A DNA stretch of 60,044 nt. Origin: Gammaproteobacteria bacterium. Lineage in GTDB: Bacteria; Pseudomonadota; Gammaproteobacteria; SZUA-229. The DNA is taken from NCBI GenBank assembly GCA_029882395.1, contig JAOUKT010000013.1, positions 1 through 60,044 on the forward strand, given 5' to 3'. Below, one piece after another: positions 16,553 to 26,088 of this stretch. The notes below the pieces were generated by a model. That model saw only the letters and a program-made list of their open reading frames with translations, searched no databases and was not told the origin of the DNA. A program made the translations under genes and the position numbers. Within the stretch, counting starts at the first letter, position 1. Every line of letters starts with the position of its first letter.

Positions 16553-17213
16553 TCAGTGTCGATGGAAATGATAATCGCTGGCTATGACAACAATGCCGGA
16601 ATCTGTCACGGTAAACCGTTGTTTGTCTTTGTTTTGGTCATAACCAGTTACGTCTCCGTCCGCTATCGTCACGTTTTTATCTATAATGCATTTGTTCAGC
16701 CGGGTATGCTTGCAAATTTTAACATTGTCAAAGACAACGCAGTTTTCAATCATAGAACCGTCATCGATAAAAATATTTTGTGCTAATACAGAATGGGCAA
16801 CATTAGCGCCTGAAATTATTGTGCCGCCTGAAAGAACTGAATTACTAAAGATGCCTTCATTGCCGGAAATGCCGGGCACAGCACGTGCCGGTGGTGCTTG
16901 TGACTGCTAAGAACGTACCGGCCTGTCATTCTGGTATAAGTCTAAAGCCAGCATGGATTCAAGTAAATCCATATTGGCCTGTAATAGGATTCAATGCTGC
17001 CGATATCTTGTCAATAGCGACCAGGCGATACACCTCCGTTTTTTTCACCAAAGCGGTGAGTGTAGACCTGATGGCGTTTAATCAGTTGAGGGAGAATAAC
17101 TTTACAAAATGTCATGATCGGGGTTTTTATCCTGACTGTCTGCTTGATGCAGGCTGATTAAAATTGCTGTATTGAAAATATAGATTGCTATTGAGACAAA
17201 CGCCTGAGGTCGA
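16553..17213 (-). pseudogene. glgC: Decayed 3' remnant of glucose-1-phosphate adenylyltransferase (glgC)
   Basis: Read on the minus strand immediately after the glgA stop, the frame gives [16 protein letters not shown], then HDI, then after a frameshift near 17104 KVILPQLIKRHQVYTHRFG. The GlgC-specific YWRDVG motif follows, with the Trp codon replaced by TGA at 17011-17013. After another frameshift near 16980 come QANMDLLES and ALDLYQNDRPVRS, a TAG at 16907-16909, and finally an intact left-handed beta-helix C-terminus (16553-16879). The first about 240 codons, including the ADP-glucose catalytic part, are gone. With two stops, two frameshifts and a large deletion it cannot make active enzyme. 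The open 108-codon end alone could be miscalled as a gene. Confidence 0.88.
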
Positions 17214-18677
17214 TCAGCTGTCGGCTTTATTTATTTTAGCCAGCGCTTGTTTGTAGAGTTGAATATATCCGTCTGCACTCGCTGTCCAGGATGAATCGAA
17301 ACGCATGGCATTATCTTGTAGCTGGTGCCATGTATTCGAGTCTTTGAAAAAGGCTAGTGCCCGTGTCATTGTCAGCACCAGCTTTTCAGTAGTCGGTTCT
17401 GTCATCATAAAACCGTTTGCCGTTTTATTGGCGATGCTTTCTTTGTTCGTGTCTGTGATGGTATCGGCCAGACCACCGACAGCAGTAACAATCGGCAATG
17501 TGCCATAACGCAGGCTGTATAACTGGTTCAAACCGCAGGGTTCAAATGTAGATGGCATCAGATAAATGTCACTGGCCGCTTCTATACGATGAGCGAGTTG
17601 CTCACTGTAGCCGATCACGACTTTTATTTTGTCCGGGTATTTAGCGGCCCATTCTGATAACTGGATTTCATAATGTAAATCACCCGTACCGAGGATAATA
17701 ATCTGCAATTCTAATTGTACGAGCTGTTTAAGGCTTTGAAGAATAATATCCAGACCTTTTTGTTGCACCAGTCTGCCGACCATGCCGACCATTGCAATGC
17801 TGGCGTTGTCCGGTAGTGAGAGCTGCTCTTGCAGTGCTGTTTTATTATTTACTTTTTTGCTGAGTGTACGGCGGTTGAACTTTTCTATAATGAGATCATC
17901 TGTGCCGGGGTTCCAGTGTTTTTCATCAATGCCATTAACAATGCCGCTAAGATCCTGTTGCCGGCTTTTTAATAAGCCGTTCTGGCCGTATCCAAATTCA
18001 GGCAGAAGAATTTCTTTTGCGTAATTGGGGCTAACGGCATTGATTTTGTCAGCATAAACCAGTCCGCCTTTGATAAATGAAAGCTGGTTATAAAATTCCA
18101 GTCCATGCATATGCCAGAGTTCGTCCGGCAAATGCAGGTCAACGAAAGTCTGGTAATCAAAATTGCCCTGATAGGCCAGATTATGGATGGTGAACACGGT
18201 GGCGGGTCTTTTTTCATGCCGGCTCAGTAACGCCGGTATCAGTCCGGTTTGCCAGTCATTACAGTGTACGATGTCGGCTTTCCAGTTTAATTTAAGCTTG
18301 TCCAGTGCAATGTCTACAGCGGCATGACACAGAATTGCAAATCGGAGTGCGTTGTCTGCCCAGGCTTCTCCGTGCTGGTCCGTGTAAGGGCCACCAGGCC
18401 GGTCAAAAACAGCCGGGCAGTCAACTAACCAGACAATGACTTTACTGCCGGGAAGGCGAGTTTCAATAATGCTAAACGGAAGGTTAAAATATGAATGAGT
18501 CGCGACAGTTTTAAACCTGGATATGTTTTTCAAGACTTCCGGGTAGGCCGGTAATAATAAACGCACATCCTGTGACTGTTTCAATAATGCAACGGGTAAA
18601 CTACCTGCAACATCGGCCAGGCCACCGGTTTTTATTAACGGAAACGCTTCACTTGCGATATAAAGAACTTTATTCAT
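17214..18677 (-). CDS. glgA: Glycogen synthase (ADP-glucose type, GT5)
   Basis: A 487-aa GT-B enzyme of normal length. The ADP-glucose-binding KTGGL motif lies at residues 16-20, [11 protein letters not shown] and [10 protein letters not shown] are present, and the C-terminal [24 protein letters not shown] carries the catalytic EPCGLNQ region. It adds glucose from ADP-glucose to alpha-1,4-glucan in the cytoplasm. The start ATG overlaps the glgB stop (ATGA), so both are translated together. No damage is seen. The adjacent glgC is broken, so ADP-glucose must come from elsewhere, or the enzyme is losing its role. Confidence 0.95.
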   Translation of the reverse strand: MNKVLYIASEAFPLIKTGGLADVAGSLPVALLKQSQDVRLLLPAYPEVLKNISRFKTVATHSYFNLPFSIIETRLPGSKVIVWLVDCPAVFDRPGGPYTDQHGEAWADNALRFAILCHAAVDIALDKLKLNWKADIVHCNDWQTGLIPALLSRHEKRPATVFTIHNLAYQGNFDYQTFVDLHLPDELWHMHGLEFYNQLSFIKGGLVYADKINAVSPNYAKEILLPEFGYGQNGLLKSRQQDLSGIVNGIDEKHWNPGTDDLIIEKFNRRTLSKKVNNKTALQEQLSLPDNASIAMVGMVGRLVQQKGLDIILQSLKQLVQLELQIIILGTGDLHYEIQLSEWAAKYPDKIKVVIGYSEQLAHRIEAASDIYLMPSTFEPCGLNQLYSLRYGTLPIVTAVGGLADTITDTNKESIANKTANGFMMTEPTTEKLVLTMTRALAFFKDSNTWHQLQDNAMRFDSSWTASADGYIQLYKQALAKINKADS

Positions 18678-20878
18678 AATTTTTTAATAATCAGGCCGGC
18701 TAAGGGTGGCAGTGTTAAACTTAACGAAGCGGGTCTGTTCATCCATTGAATATCATCACTGTGAATAATCGCATCGCTGCCGGTGTTGCTGCCTGAGTAA
18801 TACTCGGAATCCGAATTGAAGAGTATTTCATACTCACCGGCCTGTGGCACGCCGATACGATAGTTTTCACGTACCACGGGTGTAAAATTCAATACGCTAA
18901 TAATGAATTCGTTGTCACTTTTGCGCAAATAAGAAAGCACAGACTGATCGGTGTCATTGCAATCTATCCATTCAAAACCGCAGTGGTCAAAGTCATACTG
19001 GTGCAGCGCCGTTTGTTTTCTGTAGAGCTTGTTAAGATCAGAGACCAGGTCTTTGATGCCGTTGTGCAGTGGATACTGCAGCACGTACCAGTCCAGGCTT
19101 TTATCATGATTCCACTCGTCACCCTGGCCAAATTCACAGCCCATGAATAAAAGTTTTTTACCGGGGTAGGTGAACATATAAGTGTAGAGTAAACGCAGAT
19201 TAGCAAAACGTTGCCATTCATCCCCTGGCATTTTATTGAGCATTGAGCCCTTACCGTGTACCACCTCGTCGTGAGAAAAGGGCAGTATAAAGTTTTCAGA
19301 AAACAGGTATAACAGCCCGAACGTCAGCCGGTCATGGTGGTAATGACGGTGCACAGGGTCGTGCGAAAAATAACTCAAGCTGTCGTGCATCCAGCCCATA
19401 TTCCATTTGGTACTGAAGCCCAGCCCGCCCAGGTTTGTCGGCCGGGTGACTTGTGGCCAGGCTGTTGACTCTTCGGCCATGATCATCGTGCCGGGAAATT
19501 CTCTGTGAGTTGCCGTATTGAGCTGGCGCATGAACTCGATGGCTTCAATGTTTTCATTGCCACCGTGCTGGTTTGGAATCCAGTCACCATCATCGCGAGA
19601 GTAATCAAGGTATAACATCGATGCCACTGCATCGACTCGTAATCCATCAATATGAAATTGCTGTAACCAGAAAACAGCACTGGAGATCAGGAAGTTTTTA
19701 ACTTCATTGCGGCCGTAGTTGTAAATTAAGGTGCCCCAGTCACGGTGTTCGCCGCGGCGCGGGTCTTCGTGTTCATACAGTGCGCTGCCATCGTAAAACG
19801 CCAGTCCGTGTTCATCTTTCGGGAAGTGCGCCGGTACCCAGTCGAGTATCACGCCGATATCATGCTGATGACAGTGGTCTACGAAATAACGAAAATCTTC
19901 AGCATCGCCAAAACGCCGTGTCGGAGAGAAATAGCCGGTGGTTTGGTAGCCCCATGAAGCATCCAGTGGGTGTTCTGTGATCGGTAATAATTCAATATGT
20001 GTAAAACCGGTCTGTGTTAGATAGTCAACCAGCCGGTGTGCCAGTTCCCTGTAGTTTAAAAAGCCGCCATCATCATCACGTTGCCATGAGCCAAGATGGC
20101 ATTCGTATATCGAGATAGGTGTGTGCAACCAGTCGAGTTGTTTACGCTGCTTTAGCCAGTCGCTATCTGCCCATTGGTATAACGAACTATCGCGCACGAC
20201 TGACGCGGTTCTTGGCCTGAGTTCCAGTTGCTGAGCATAGGGGTCCGATTTCGAGACGATTTGGCCACTGTCTCGGTTTTTAATTTCAAATTTATATAAT
20301 GAGTGTCTATCCAGTTCAGGAATAAATAACTCCCAAACACCGCTTTCACCCAGTGATCGCATAGAGTGTCGACGACCGTCCCAGTTATTAAAGTCACCAA
20401 TCACACTGACGCGGCTGGCATTAGGCGCCCAGGTGGCAAACAGAACGCCTTCTATCGCATCGATGGTTTTAGGGTGTGATCCCAGGATTTCATAAATATG
20501 TAAATGTTGACCGCATGAAAACAGGTTTAAATCAAAATCACTGATCTGCCTGCTAAAGCTATAAGGGTCATGATATGACCGGCAATTATCATTATTGTCG
20601 ACAGCATTGATAAGGTAATGTTCGTCATCAACAGGACCGGCATAGATAAAAAAGTCACTATTATCTACCCGGCTCATGCTTAGTTGTTTAGCTGTCAGTG
20701 TTAACGCTTTAGTCGCCGGTGAATAAATTAAAGTATAGGGCGATTGCACAGAACCGTGCTTACCTAGAATACTGAAAGGATCATAATGACTACATTGTTC
20801 AATTAACCGCAAGTCATTCTTTACCGGGTCTAGTAATGAGATGATCGTGTCAGTGTTAACGGTATTATTTGTAATCAT
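18674..20878 (-). CDS. glgB: 1,4-alpha-glucan branching enzyme (GH13)
   Basis: A 734-aa protein, close to E. coli GlgB (728). An N-terminal segment and a CBM48-like domain (about 120-225, [21 protein letters not shown]) precede the GH13 barrel. The catalytic nucleophile is Asp416 ([10 protein letters not shown]), the acid Glu469 (MAEEST), and the third carboxylate lies in [14 protein letters not shown]. The spacing of Asp416 and Glu469 equals that in E. coli. It forms alpha-1,6 branches in glycogen. It is the first gene of the minus-strand glg operon. It could also branch glucan made by the amylosucrase encoded nearby. Confidence 0.96.
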   Translation of the reverse strand: MITNNTVNTDTIISLLDPVKNDLRLIEQCSHYDPFSILGKHGSVQSPYTLIYSPATKALTLTAKQLSMSRVDNSDFFIYAGPVDDEHYLINAVDNNDNCRSYHDPYSFSRQISDFDLNLFSCGQHLHIYEILGSHPKTIDAIEGVLFATWAPNASRVSVIGDFNNWDGRRHSMRSLGESGVWELFIPELDRHSLYKFEIKNRDSGQIVSKSDPYAQQLELRPRTASVVRDSSLYQWADSDWLKQRKQLDWLHTPISIYECHLGSWQRDDDGGFLNYRELAHRLVDYLTQTGFTHIELLPITEHPLDASWGYQTTGYFSPTRRFGDAEDFRYFVDHCHQHDIGVILDWVPAHFPKDEHGLAFYDGSALYEHEDPRRGEHRDWGTLIYNYGRNEVKNFLISSAVFWLQQFHIDGLRVDAVASMLYLDYSRDDGDWIPNQHGGNENIEAIEFMRQLNTATHREFPGTMIMAEESTAWPQVTRPTNLGGLGFSTKWNMGWMHDSLSYFSHDPVHRHYHHDRLTFGLLYLFSENFILPFSHDEVVHGKGSMLNKMPGDEWQRFANLRLLYTYMFTYPGKKLLFMGCEFGQGDEWNHDKSLDWYVLQYPLHNGIKDLVSDLNKLYRKQTALHQYDFDHCGFEWIDCNDTDQSVLSYLRKSDNEFIISVLNFTPVVRENYRIGVPQAGEYEILFNSDSEYYSGSNTGSDAIIHSDDIQWMNRPASLSLTLPPLAGLIIKKL

Positions 20879-21339
20879 AGAACGACATTTCCCTTGATAA
20901 TGTTAGCTTGCGTCATACATTCTAGTGCGTGTGTATCAATGTATTTATGCAAATTCCATGCACAATTAAATCATTTAGGCTGCATTCTGACAATTAATAT
21001 AAGGCTGATTTAGTATTTATATTTCAATTGTTTCTATAGTAAATTTTTTGTCGTCATAATGCACATAAATAAGGCATGAATTGGCCAACATTTCTCAGTT
21101 ATGCACAGTTAAAGGCTTAATAATATAAATTTATAACATTTGCGGATTTTTATATAGCCAACCGGCTGGCTTGGTTTTGCGCTAACTTTATAGAAAAGGT
21201 CGGTGCATGCAGCATTAATGTGATCTGCGAGCCTGTTGTCACAGGCCTCTTTACAATAAGATAAGAGGCGACTATGAAACAGAAATCACCATGCCAATAA
21301 TGGCACATAGCAATCATGCATTATTACCTTAAACACTGA
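20879..21339. other. AT-rich divergent region between glgB and the glgP remnant
   Basis: No intact gene. It should hold promoters for the minus-strand glg operon and for the former glgP/sucrose operon. Near 21265-21298 a ribosome-site-like AAGAGGCG is followed by ATG and an eight-codon frame. This is probably the old glgP start region, left just upstream of the deletion that removed most of the gene. Confidence 0.45.
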
Positions 21340-22034
21340 TCAAACCGCTGTGTTCTTATCGGTGGCAAGGTCGCTCCCGGCTATCGTATTGCCACATCAA
21401 TCATCAAATTACTTAATAATGTGGCGGATGTCATAAACAACGATGTCGAGGTTGGCGACAAATTAAAACGGGCATTTATGCCCAATTATGGTGTTTCAAA
21501 AATGGCAATAATATGCCCGGGTATTGATTCGTCTGAACAGATTTCAACATCAGGCAAGGAAACCTCTGGCACGGGCAATATGAAATTCATGATGAACGGT
21601 GCACTTACGCTTGGCACTTATGATGGAGTGAATATTGAAACACGGCAGGCAGTAGGCGAACAAAAAATTTTCTTGTTTGGTCTGCAAGCAGACGAGGTAG
21701 AAGCAGTAAAAATAAAATTATTCTCCTCAACGTTATATTTCAGAAAATAATGATTTAAAAGAAGTCATGCAGCTTTTAACGTGTATTATTTCAATCCGCC
21801 TGAAAGTGGAATCTTTGATGAGATTATCGAGTCGCTGCTGGATCCGGCTGAGCCCTGGTTAACACTGGCTGATTTCAGAAGTTATATTAACGCACAGCAA
21901 TCGGTCTCAAAGGCTTATAAAGAGAAAGCATCGTGGACAAAAATGAGCTGATAAATACCGCTTGCAGTGGTTTTTTCTCTACCGACAGAACCATGCAGGA
22001 GTATAATAAAGGTAACAGGGAACTATCAAGCTGA
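21340..22034 (+). pseudogene. glgP: Decayed 3' remnant of glycogen phosphorylase (glgP)
   Basis: The frame opens with CVLIGGKVAPGYRIATSIIKL, then NNDVEVGDKLKRAFMPNYGVS and EQISTSGKETSGTGNMKF, the pyridoxal-phosphate region of glycogen phosphorylase (the Lys of GTGNMK is kept). After about 21716 the frame shifts to YSPQRYISENNDLKEVMQLL, near 21780 to YYFNPPESGIFDEIIESLL, and near 21948 to NTACSGFFSTDRTMQEYNK. It then ends. At least three frameshifts are present, and the N-terminal two thirds (about 550 residues) are missing. It is a pseudogene; the 109-codon open part should not be taken as a gene. Confidence 0.9.
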
Positions 22035-22097
22035 TCTGTTTTATTTATAATTGATCTGATATTTTAATTTTATGTAATATAAGAAAAAGCTGACTGT

Positions 22098-24257
22098 ATG
22101 GATAACAGTACCACAGAAAAAAAAGGTCTTCATTTACTTCTAATCAGTATCCACGGTTTAATTCGAGGCCATGATCTTGAGCTGGGCTGTGATGCCGATA
22201 CCGGAGGCCAGACTAAATACGTTGTAGAGCTGGCGCGTGCTCTCGGCCAGCAACAGGCCGTCGCTCGTGTTGACCTTGTAACGCGCCGGCTTGTCGACAA
22301 GACTGTCAGCACCGACTATTGCCATCATATCGAAGTACTCGCTGACAATGTCAGAATCGTTCGCATTGACTGTGCGGATCAGCAGTATTTACCCAAAGAA
22401 CAGCTATGGGATCATCTGGAAAACTTTTCAGATAACCTGTTAGCTTATTTACATCATCACCATCTGATGCCGGATGTCATTCACAGTCATTATGCCGATG
22501 CCGGTTATGTCGGCACACTATTATCACACCAGTTAAGTGTGCCATTGATTCATACAGGGCATTCATTAGGTCGCAGTAAACGCAGCCGGCTGTTAGCAAG
22601 TGGCGTTAAAGGCGAAGAGATAGAAAAACGTTATAACATGTCGCGTCGTATTGAGGCTGAAGAAACGACTTTAGGTGTTGCCGCCCGGGTAATCACCAGT
22701 ACCAATCAGGAAATTGACGAACAGTACGGTCTATATGATTTCTATCAGCCTAATAAAATGCGGGTGGTGCCACCCGGTACTGACTTAGTACATTTTCATC
22801 CGCCAGAGGGTAATGAAAAACAGAGCGCGATTGCAAATGAAATTAATCGCTTTCTAACTGATGCTGATAAGCCAATGATACTGACAATTTCACGACCTGA
22901 TCACAGAAAGAACATTGTCACATTGATTGAAGCCTATGGCGCATCTGATGAATTGCAGCAGATGGCAAACCTGGTGATTATTGCCGGTAACCGCGATGAT
23001 ATACGTGACCTTGAAGCGGGCTCACAGGAAGTGCTCACCGGCTTGCTGCTGAGTATTGATCAATATGATCTGTATGGAAAAGTCGCGTATCCTAAACATC
23101 ATTTAGCTGATGATGTTTCAGTCATGTACCGGCTTGCCGCATTGTCTGGTGGTGTTTTCATTAACCCGGCTTTAACGGAACCGTTTGGTTTGACGCTGAT
23201 CGAAGCCGCTGCCAGTGGTTTGCCGATAGTGGCAACCGAAGATGGTGGCCCGCTTGATATTGTTTCAAATTGTAAAAACGGCTACCTGATTGATCCGCTA
23301 GATCACACACAAATTATTAAACAGCTGCGCAAGGTTATTAGTGAGAAACAGAAATGGACAATACTGGCGGCTAATGGTGTTGCCGGTGTCAACAACTATT
23401 ATTCATGGCAGGGTCATGCGGAAACTTATCTAAAAGTGATAAAACCGGTGATTGAGCAAACCGAACCCGTTATCCGAATGAAACTTCAGCGTCGCTCCCG
23501 GCTGTATCGAAATCGCGCCATTTTCTCAGACCTTGATCAGAGTTTACTTGGCGATCCCGCCGATCTGCCCGCCTTTTCTCAAATCATAAGGGATAACTCC
23601 CGCTGCAGCAGTTTTGGCATCGCGACCGGACGTCGCCTTGACTCAGCCTTAAAACTGATAAAAGCCAGTAAAATGCCGCTGCCCGATACGCTGGTCACCA
23701 GCCTGGGTACTGAAATTTATTACGGACAATACCTGACGCGCGATAGCGCATGGACCGATCATATCGACTATTTGTGGCGGCCAGATAAAGTGCGGGCACT
23801 GCTAAATGATATTCCTGGAATTCGTTTGCAGCAAAAAATTGAACAGAGTCGATATAAAATCGGTTATTTTTATGACGCGGCACAGGCACCGGATATCGAT
23901 GAGATCAGGCAGTTATTATTACAGCACGAACAAACGGTTAACATTGTTTTTTCGTTTGGACAGTTTTTAGATATTATACCGGTGAGAGCCTCTAAAGGAC
24001 TGGCTTTACGCTGGTATGCCGAGCAGTGGGATATTCCGTTGGAGCATATACTGGTTGCCGGCGGTTCAGGAGCTGATGAGGACATGATCAGAGGCAATAC
24101 GCTGGCCGTTATTGTCGCCAACAGGCATAACGAAGAACTCTCTGAATTAATAGAACTCGACCGGGTCTATTATGCAAAGCAGCCTTATGCGGCAGGCATA
24201 CTCGAAGCCATTAATTATTACGATTTTTTTGACCGTTGCCAGGTGCCTGATGACTGA
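22098..24257 (+). CDS. Sucrose-phosphate synthase with C-terminal phosphatase-like domain
   Basis: A 719-aa protein. Residues about 8-460 form a GT4 domain of the sucrose-phosphate/sucrose synthase type: HGLIRGHDLELGCDADTGGQTKYV at the start, SHYADAG and HTGHSLGRSKR in the middle, and NPALTEPFGLTLIEAAASG as donor-binding site. Residues about 475-715 form a HAD-type sucrose-phosphatase-like domain with SDLDQS (Asp478, Asp480) and GGSGADEDM. It makes sucrose-6-phosphate from a nucleotide sugar and fructose-6-phosphate. A separate phosphatase gene overlaps its end by 8 nt. The ribosome binding site is weak (AAGAAAAAGC). Confidence 0.93.
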   Translation: MDNSTTEKKGLHLLLISIHGLIRGHDLELGCDADTGGQTKYVVELARALGQQQAVARVDLVTRRLVDKTVSTDYCHHIEVLADNVRIVRIDCADQQYLPKEQLWDHLENFSDNLLAYLHHHHLMPDVIHSHYADAGYVGTLLSHQLSVPLIHTGHSLGRSKRSRLLASGVKGEEIEKRYNMSRRIEAEETTLGVAARVITSTNQEIDEQYGLYDFYQPNKMRVVPPGTDLVHFHPPEGNEKQSAIANEINRFLTDADKPMILTISRPDHRKNIVTLIEAYGASDELQQMANLVIIAGNRDDIRDLEAGSQEVLTGLLLSIDQYDLYGKVAYPKHHLADDVSVMYRLAALSGGVFINPALTEPFGLTLIEAAASGLPIVATEDGGPLDIVSNCKNGYLIDPLDHTQIIKQLRKVISEKQKWTILAANGVAGVNNYYSWQGHAETYLKVIKPVIEQTEPVIRMKLQRRSRLYRNRAIFSDLDQSLLGDPADLPAFSQIIRDNSRCSSFGIATGRRLDSALKLIKASKMPLPDTLVTSLGTEIYYGQYLTRDSAWTDHIDYLWRPDKVRALLNDIPGIRLQQKIEQSRYKIGYFYDAAQAPDIDEIRQLLLQHEQTVNIVFSFGQFLDIIPVRASKGLALRWYAEQWDIPLEHILVAGGSGADEDMIRGNTLAVIVANRHNEELSELIELDRVYYAKQPYAAGILEAINYYDFFDRCQVPDD

Positions 24258-25134
24258 GCCGATAACAAAAAAAAATGAGCCTGAGATTCGTAAGCGTTTA
24301 TTGTTGTGCACAGACCTTGACCGTACATTGATACCGAACGGTGATCAGCCTGAATCAGAGCATGCCAGAGACTATTTCAGGAGACTGTCAGAGCATCATC
24401 AGGTAACACTGGTCTATGTCACGGGGCGCCATCAGCAACTGGTAGAGCAAGCCGTTGCTGACTATGGCCTGCCGCAGGCTGATTTTGTGATTGGGGATGT
24501 CGGCTCATCGCTTTACCGCATAACAAACAACCACTGGCAGTACCAGGCTGACTGGCATGAAATAATCAGCCATGACTGGCAGGGAAAAAATATTTCAGAA
24601 CTACAGAGCTACCTTGCTGATATTGAAGCGCTTGAGCTGCAGGAAGCGAGCAAACAAAATACGCACAAGCTAAGCTATTACATTAGTTTAGATAGCGATC
24701 ATCAGACACTGATCGCAACAATAAAACAACGATTACAGCAGCACGCTATTGCCAGTAGCCTTATCTGGAGTATTGATCGCCTGGCGAATATCGGTTTGCT
24801 GGATATATTGCCGGCGAGCGCAGGTAAGTGTCAGGCGATTGAGTTTTTAATGAAAAAACTCGATTATCATCATTCAGAAACCGTTTTTGCCGGTGACAGC
24901 GGTAATGACATCTGTGTATTAAGCAGTTCCGTACCGGCTGTACTGGTCGCCAATGCCGATGCAGAAGTCAGGCAGCAGGCGGTGAAAGTGGCAAAATTGA
25001 AACATCATCAAAGCTGTTTATATCTCGCGCGAGGTGATTTCATGGGCATGAATGGAAATTACAGTGCCGGCATCGTCGAAGGTGTTATCCATTATATGCC
25101 GCATCTTAAAGACTGGCTTCGGGGTGCGGCATGA
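24250..25134 (+). CDS. Sucrose-6-phosphate phosphatase (HAD family)
   Basis: 294 aa from the ATG overlapping the synthase stop; AGGTG lies 4 nt upstream. HAD motif I is CTDLDRTLIPNG (Asp22, Asp24), motif II is VTGRH, and the late motif is FAGDSGNDICVL. The layout matches bacterial S6PP. It removes phosphate from sucrose-6-phosphate and so makes sucrose synthesis irreversible. It works with the upstream synthase; because that protein also carries a phosphatase-like domain, this standalone enzyme is probably the main catalyst. Confidence 0.92.
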   Translation: MTEPITKKNEPEIRKRLLLCTDLDRTLIPNGDQPESEHARDYFRRLSEHHQVTLVYVTGRHQQLVEQAVADYGLPQADFVIGDVGSSLYRITNNHWQYQADWHEIISHDWQGKNISELQSYLADIEALELQEASKQNTHKLSYYISLDSDHQTLIATIKQRLQQHAIASSLIWSIDRLANIGLLDILPASAGKCQAIEFLMKKLDYHHSETVFAGDSGNDICVLSSSVPAVLVANADAEVRQQAVKVAKLKHHQSCLYLARGDFMGMNGNYSAGIVEGVIHYMPHLKDWLRGAA

Positions 25135-26015
25135 GTCAGGCCAAACTGCTTATTTTTGGCGAGGTTTTATTCGACTGTTTCGCGGATGGCTCGCGAGTGA
25201 TGGGCGGCGCACCGTTTAATGTGGCCTGGCATTGTCAGGCATTTGGTTTAAATCCATTATTGATCTCCCGTATCGGCAGCGACGAAATGGGTGGGGAAAT
25301 ACTCACTGCAATGCATCAATGGGGAATGCAGACTAGCGGCCTCCAGCACGATGCCGAGCATTCGACAGGCATGGTCGATGTCAGTATTGAAGATGGTAGC
25401 CCCTGTTATGATATTGTTGAAAATAGCGCCTGGGATTTTATTAATCAACAGGCTCTGCCGCAGATAGATAAAGACAGCGTTTTGTATCATGGCTCACTGG
25501 CGCTGAGAAATACTGTCTCGGCACAGTGCCTGGCAGCAATAAAAAAACAGTGTGGCGGCTCAGTTTTTGTAGATGTTAATCTGCGTGATCCCTGGTGGCA
25601 GCGACAACACATTAATTCCGTGATACATGGTGCCAGCTGGTTAAAAATAAATGATGAAGAACTGGATCTGATCGTGGCTCATGAAAACGATATTGAATCA
25701 AAAGCGCGATTTTTATTCACCAGTGAAAAGCTTAAGTTAATCATTGTTACCAAAGGTGCTGCCGGTGCGATTGCCATCAGTGATAATGAAATGCTATCAG
25801 TAAAACCTGAAACAACGGTTAATGTCAACGATACAGTAGGCGCCGGTGATGCTTTTTGCAGTGTGATGTTATTGGGTATCGATAAAGGCTGGTCACTGAA
25901 GGATACATTGATACGGGCACAGCAGTTTGCAAGTGCGGTAGTTGGCCTGCGAGGGGCAACAACAGGTGATATGGAATTCTATCTGCCTTTTATTAAAAAC
26001 TGGGCTTTAGAATAA
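25131..26015 (+). CDS. PfkB-family fructokinase
   Basis: A 294-aa carbohydrate kinase coupled to the phosphatase gene by an ATGA overlap. The N-terminal signature GGAPFNVAWH and the C-terminal NDTVGAGDAFCS (catalytic base Asp240) define the PfkB family. In this operon it phosphorylates the fructose released by amylosucrase, returning it as fructose-6-phosphate to the synthase or glycolysis. The same gene order (sps, spp, fruK, ams) is known from methylotrophs and other gammaproteobacteria. The gap to the next gene is 73 nt. Confidence 0.93.
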   Translation: MSQAKLLIFGEVLFDCFADGSRVMGGAPFNVAWHCQAFGLNPLLISRIGSDEMGGEILTAMHQWGMQTSGLQHDAEHSTGMVDVSIEDGSPCYDIVENSAWDFINQQALPQIDKDSVLYHGSLALRNTVSAQCLAAIKKQCGGSVFVDVNLRDPWWQRQHINSVIHGASWLKINDEELDLIVAHENDIESKARFLFTSEKLKLIIVTKGAAGAIAISDNEMLSVKPETTVNVNDTVGAGDAFCSVMLLGIDKGWSLKDTLIRAQQFASAVVGLRGATTGDMEFYLPFIKNWALE

Positions 26016-26088
26016 ATACCGGATAAAGGCGGCAATAATATCGGCTTGTTTTTTAACGGTTAAGCAATATAACAACAGGGTATATGCA

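Noticed and set aside
16553..16879. 108-codon frame as an intact gene
   Set aside because: It is the C-terminal beta-helix of a broken glgC; upstream parts continue in other frames with stops.
21421..21750. 109-codon frame as an intact gene
   Set aside because: It is an internal piece of a broken glgP whose continuation is visible in other frames.
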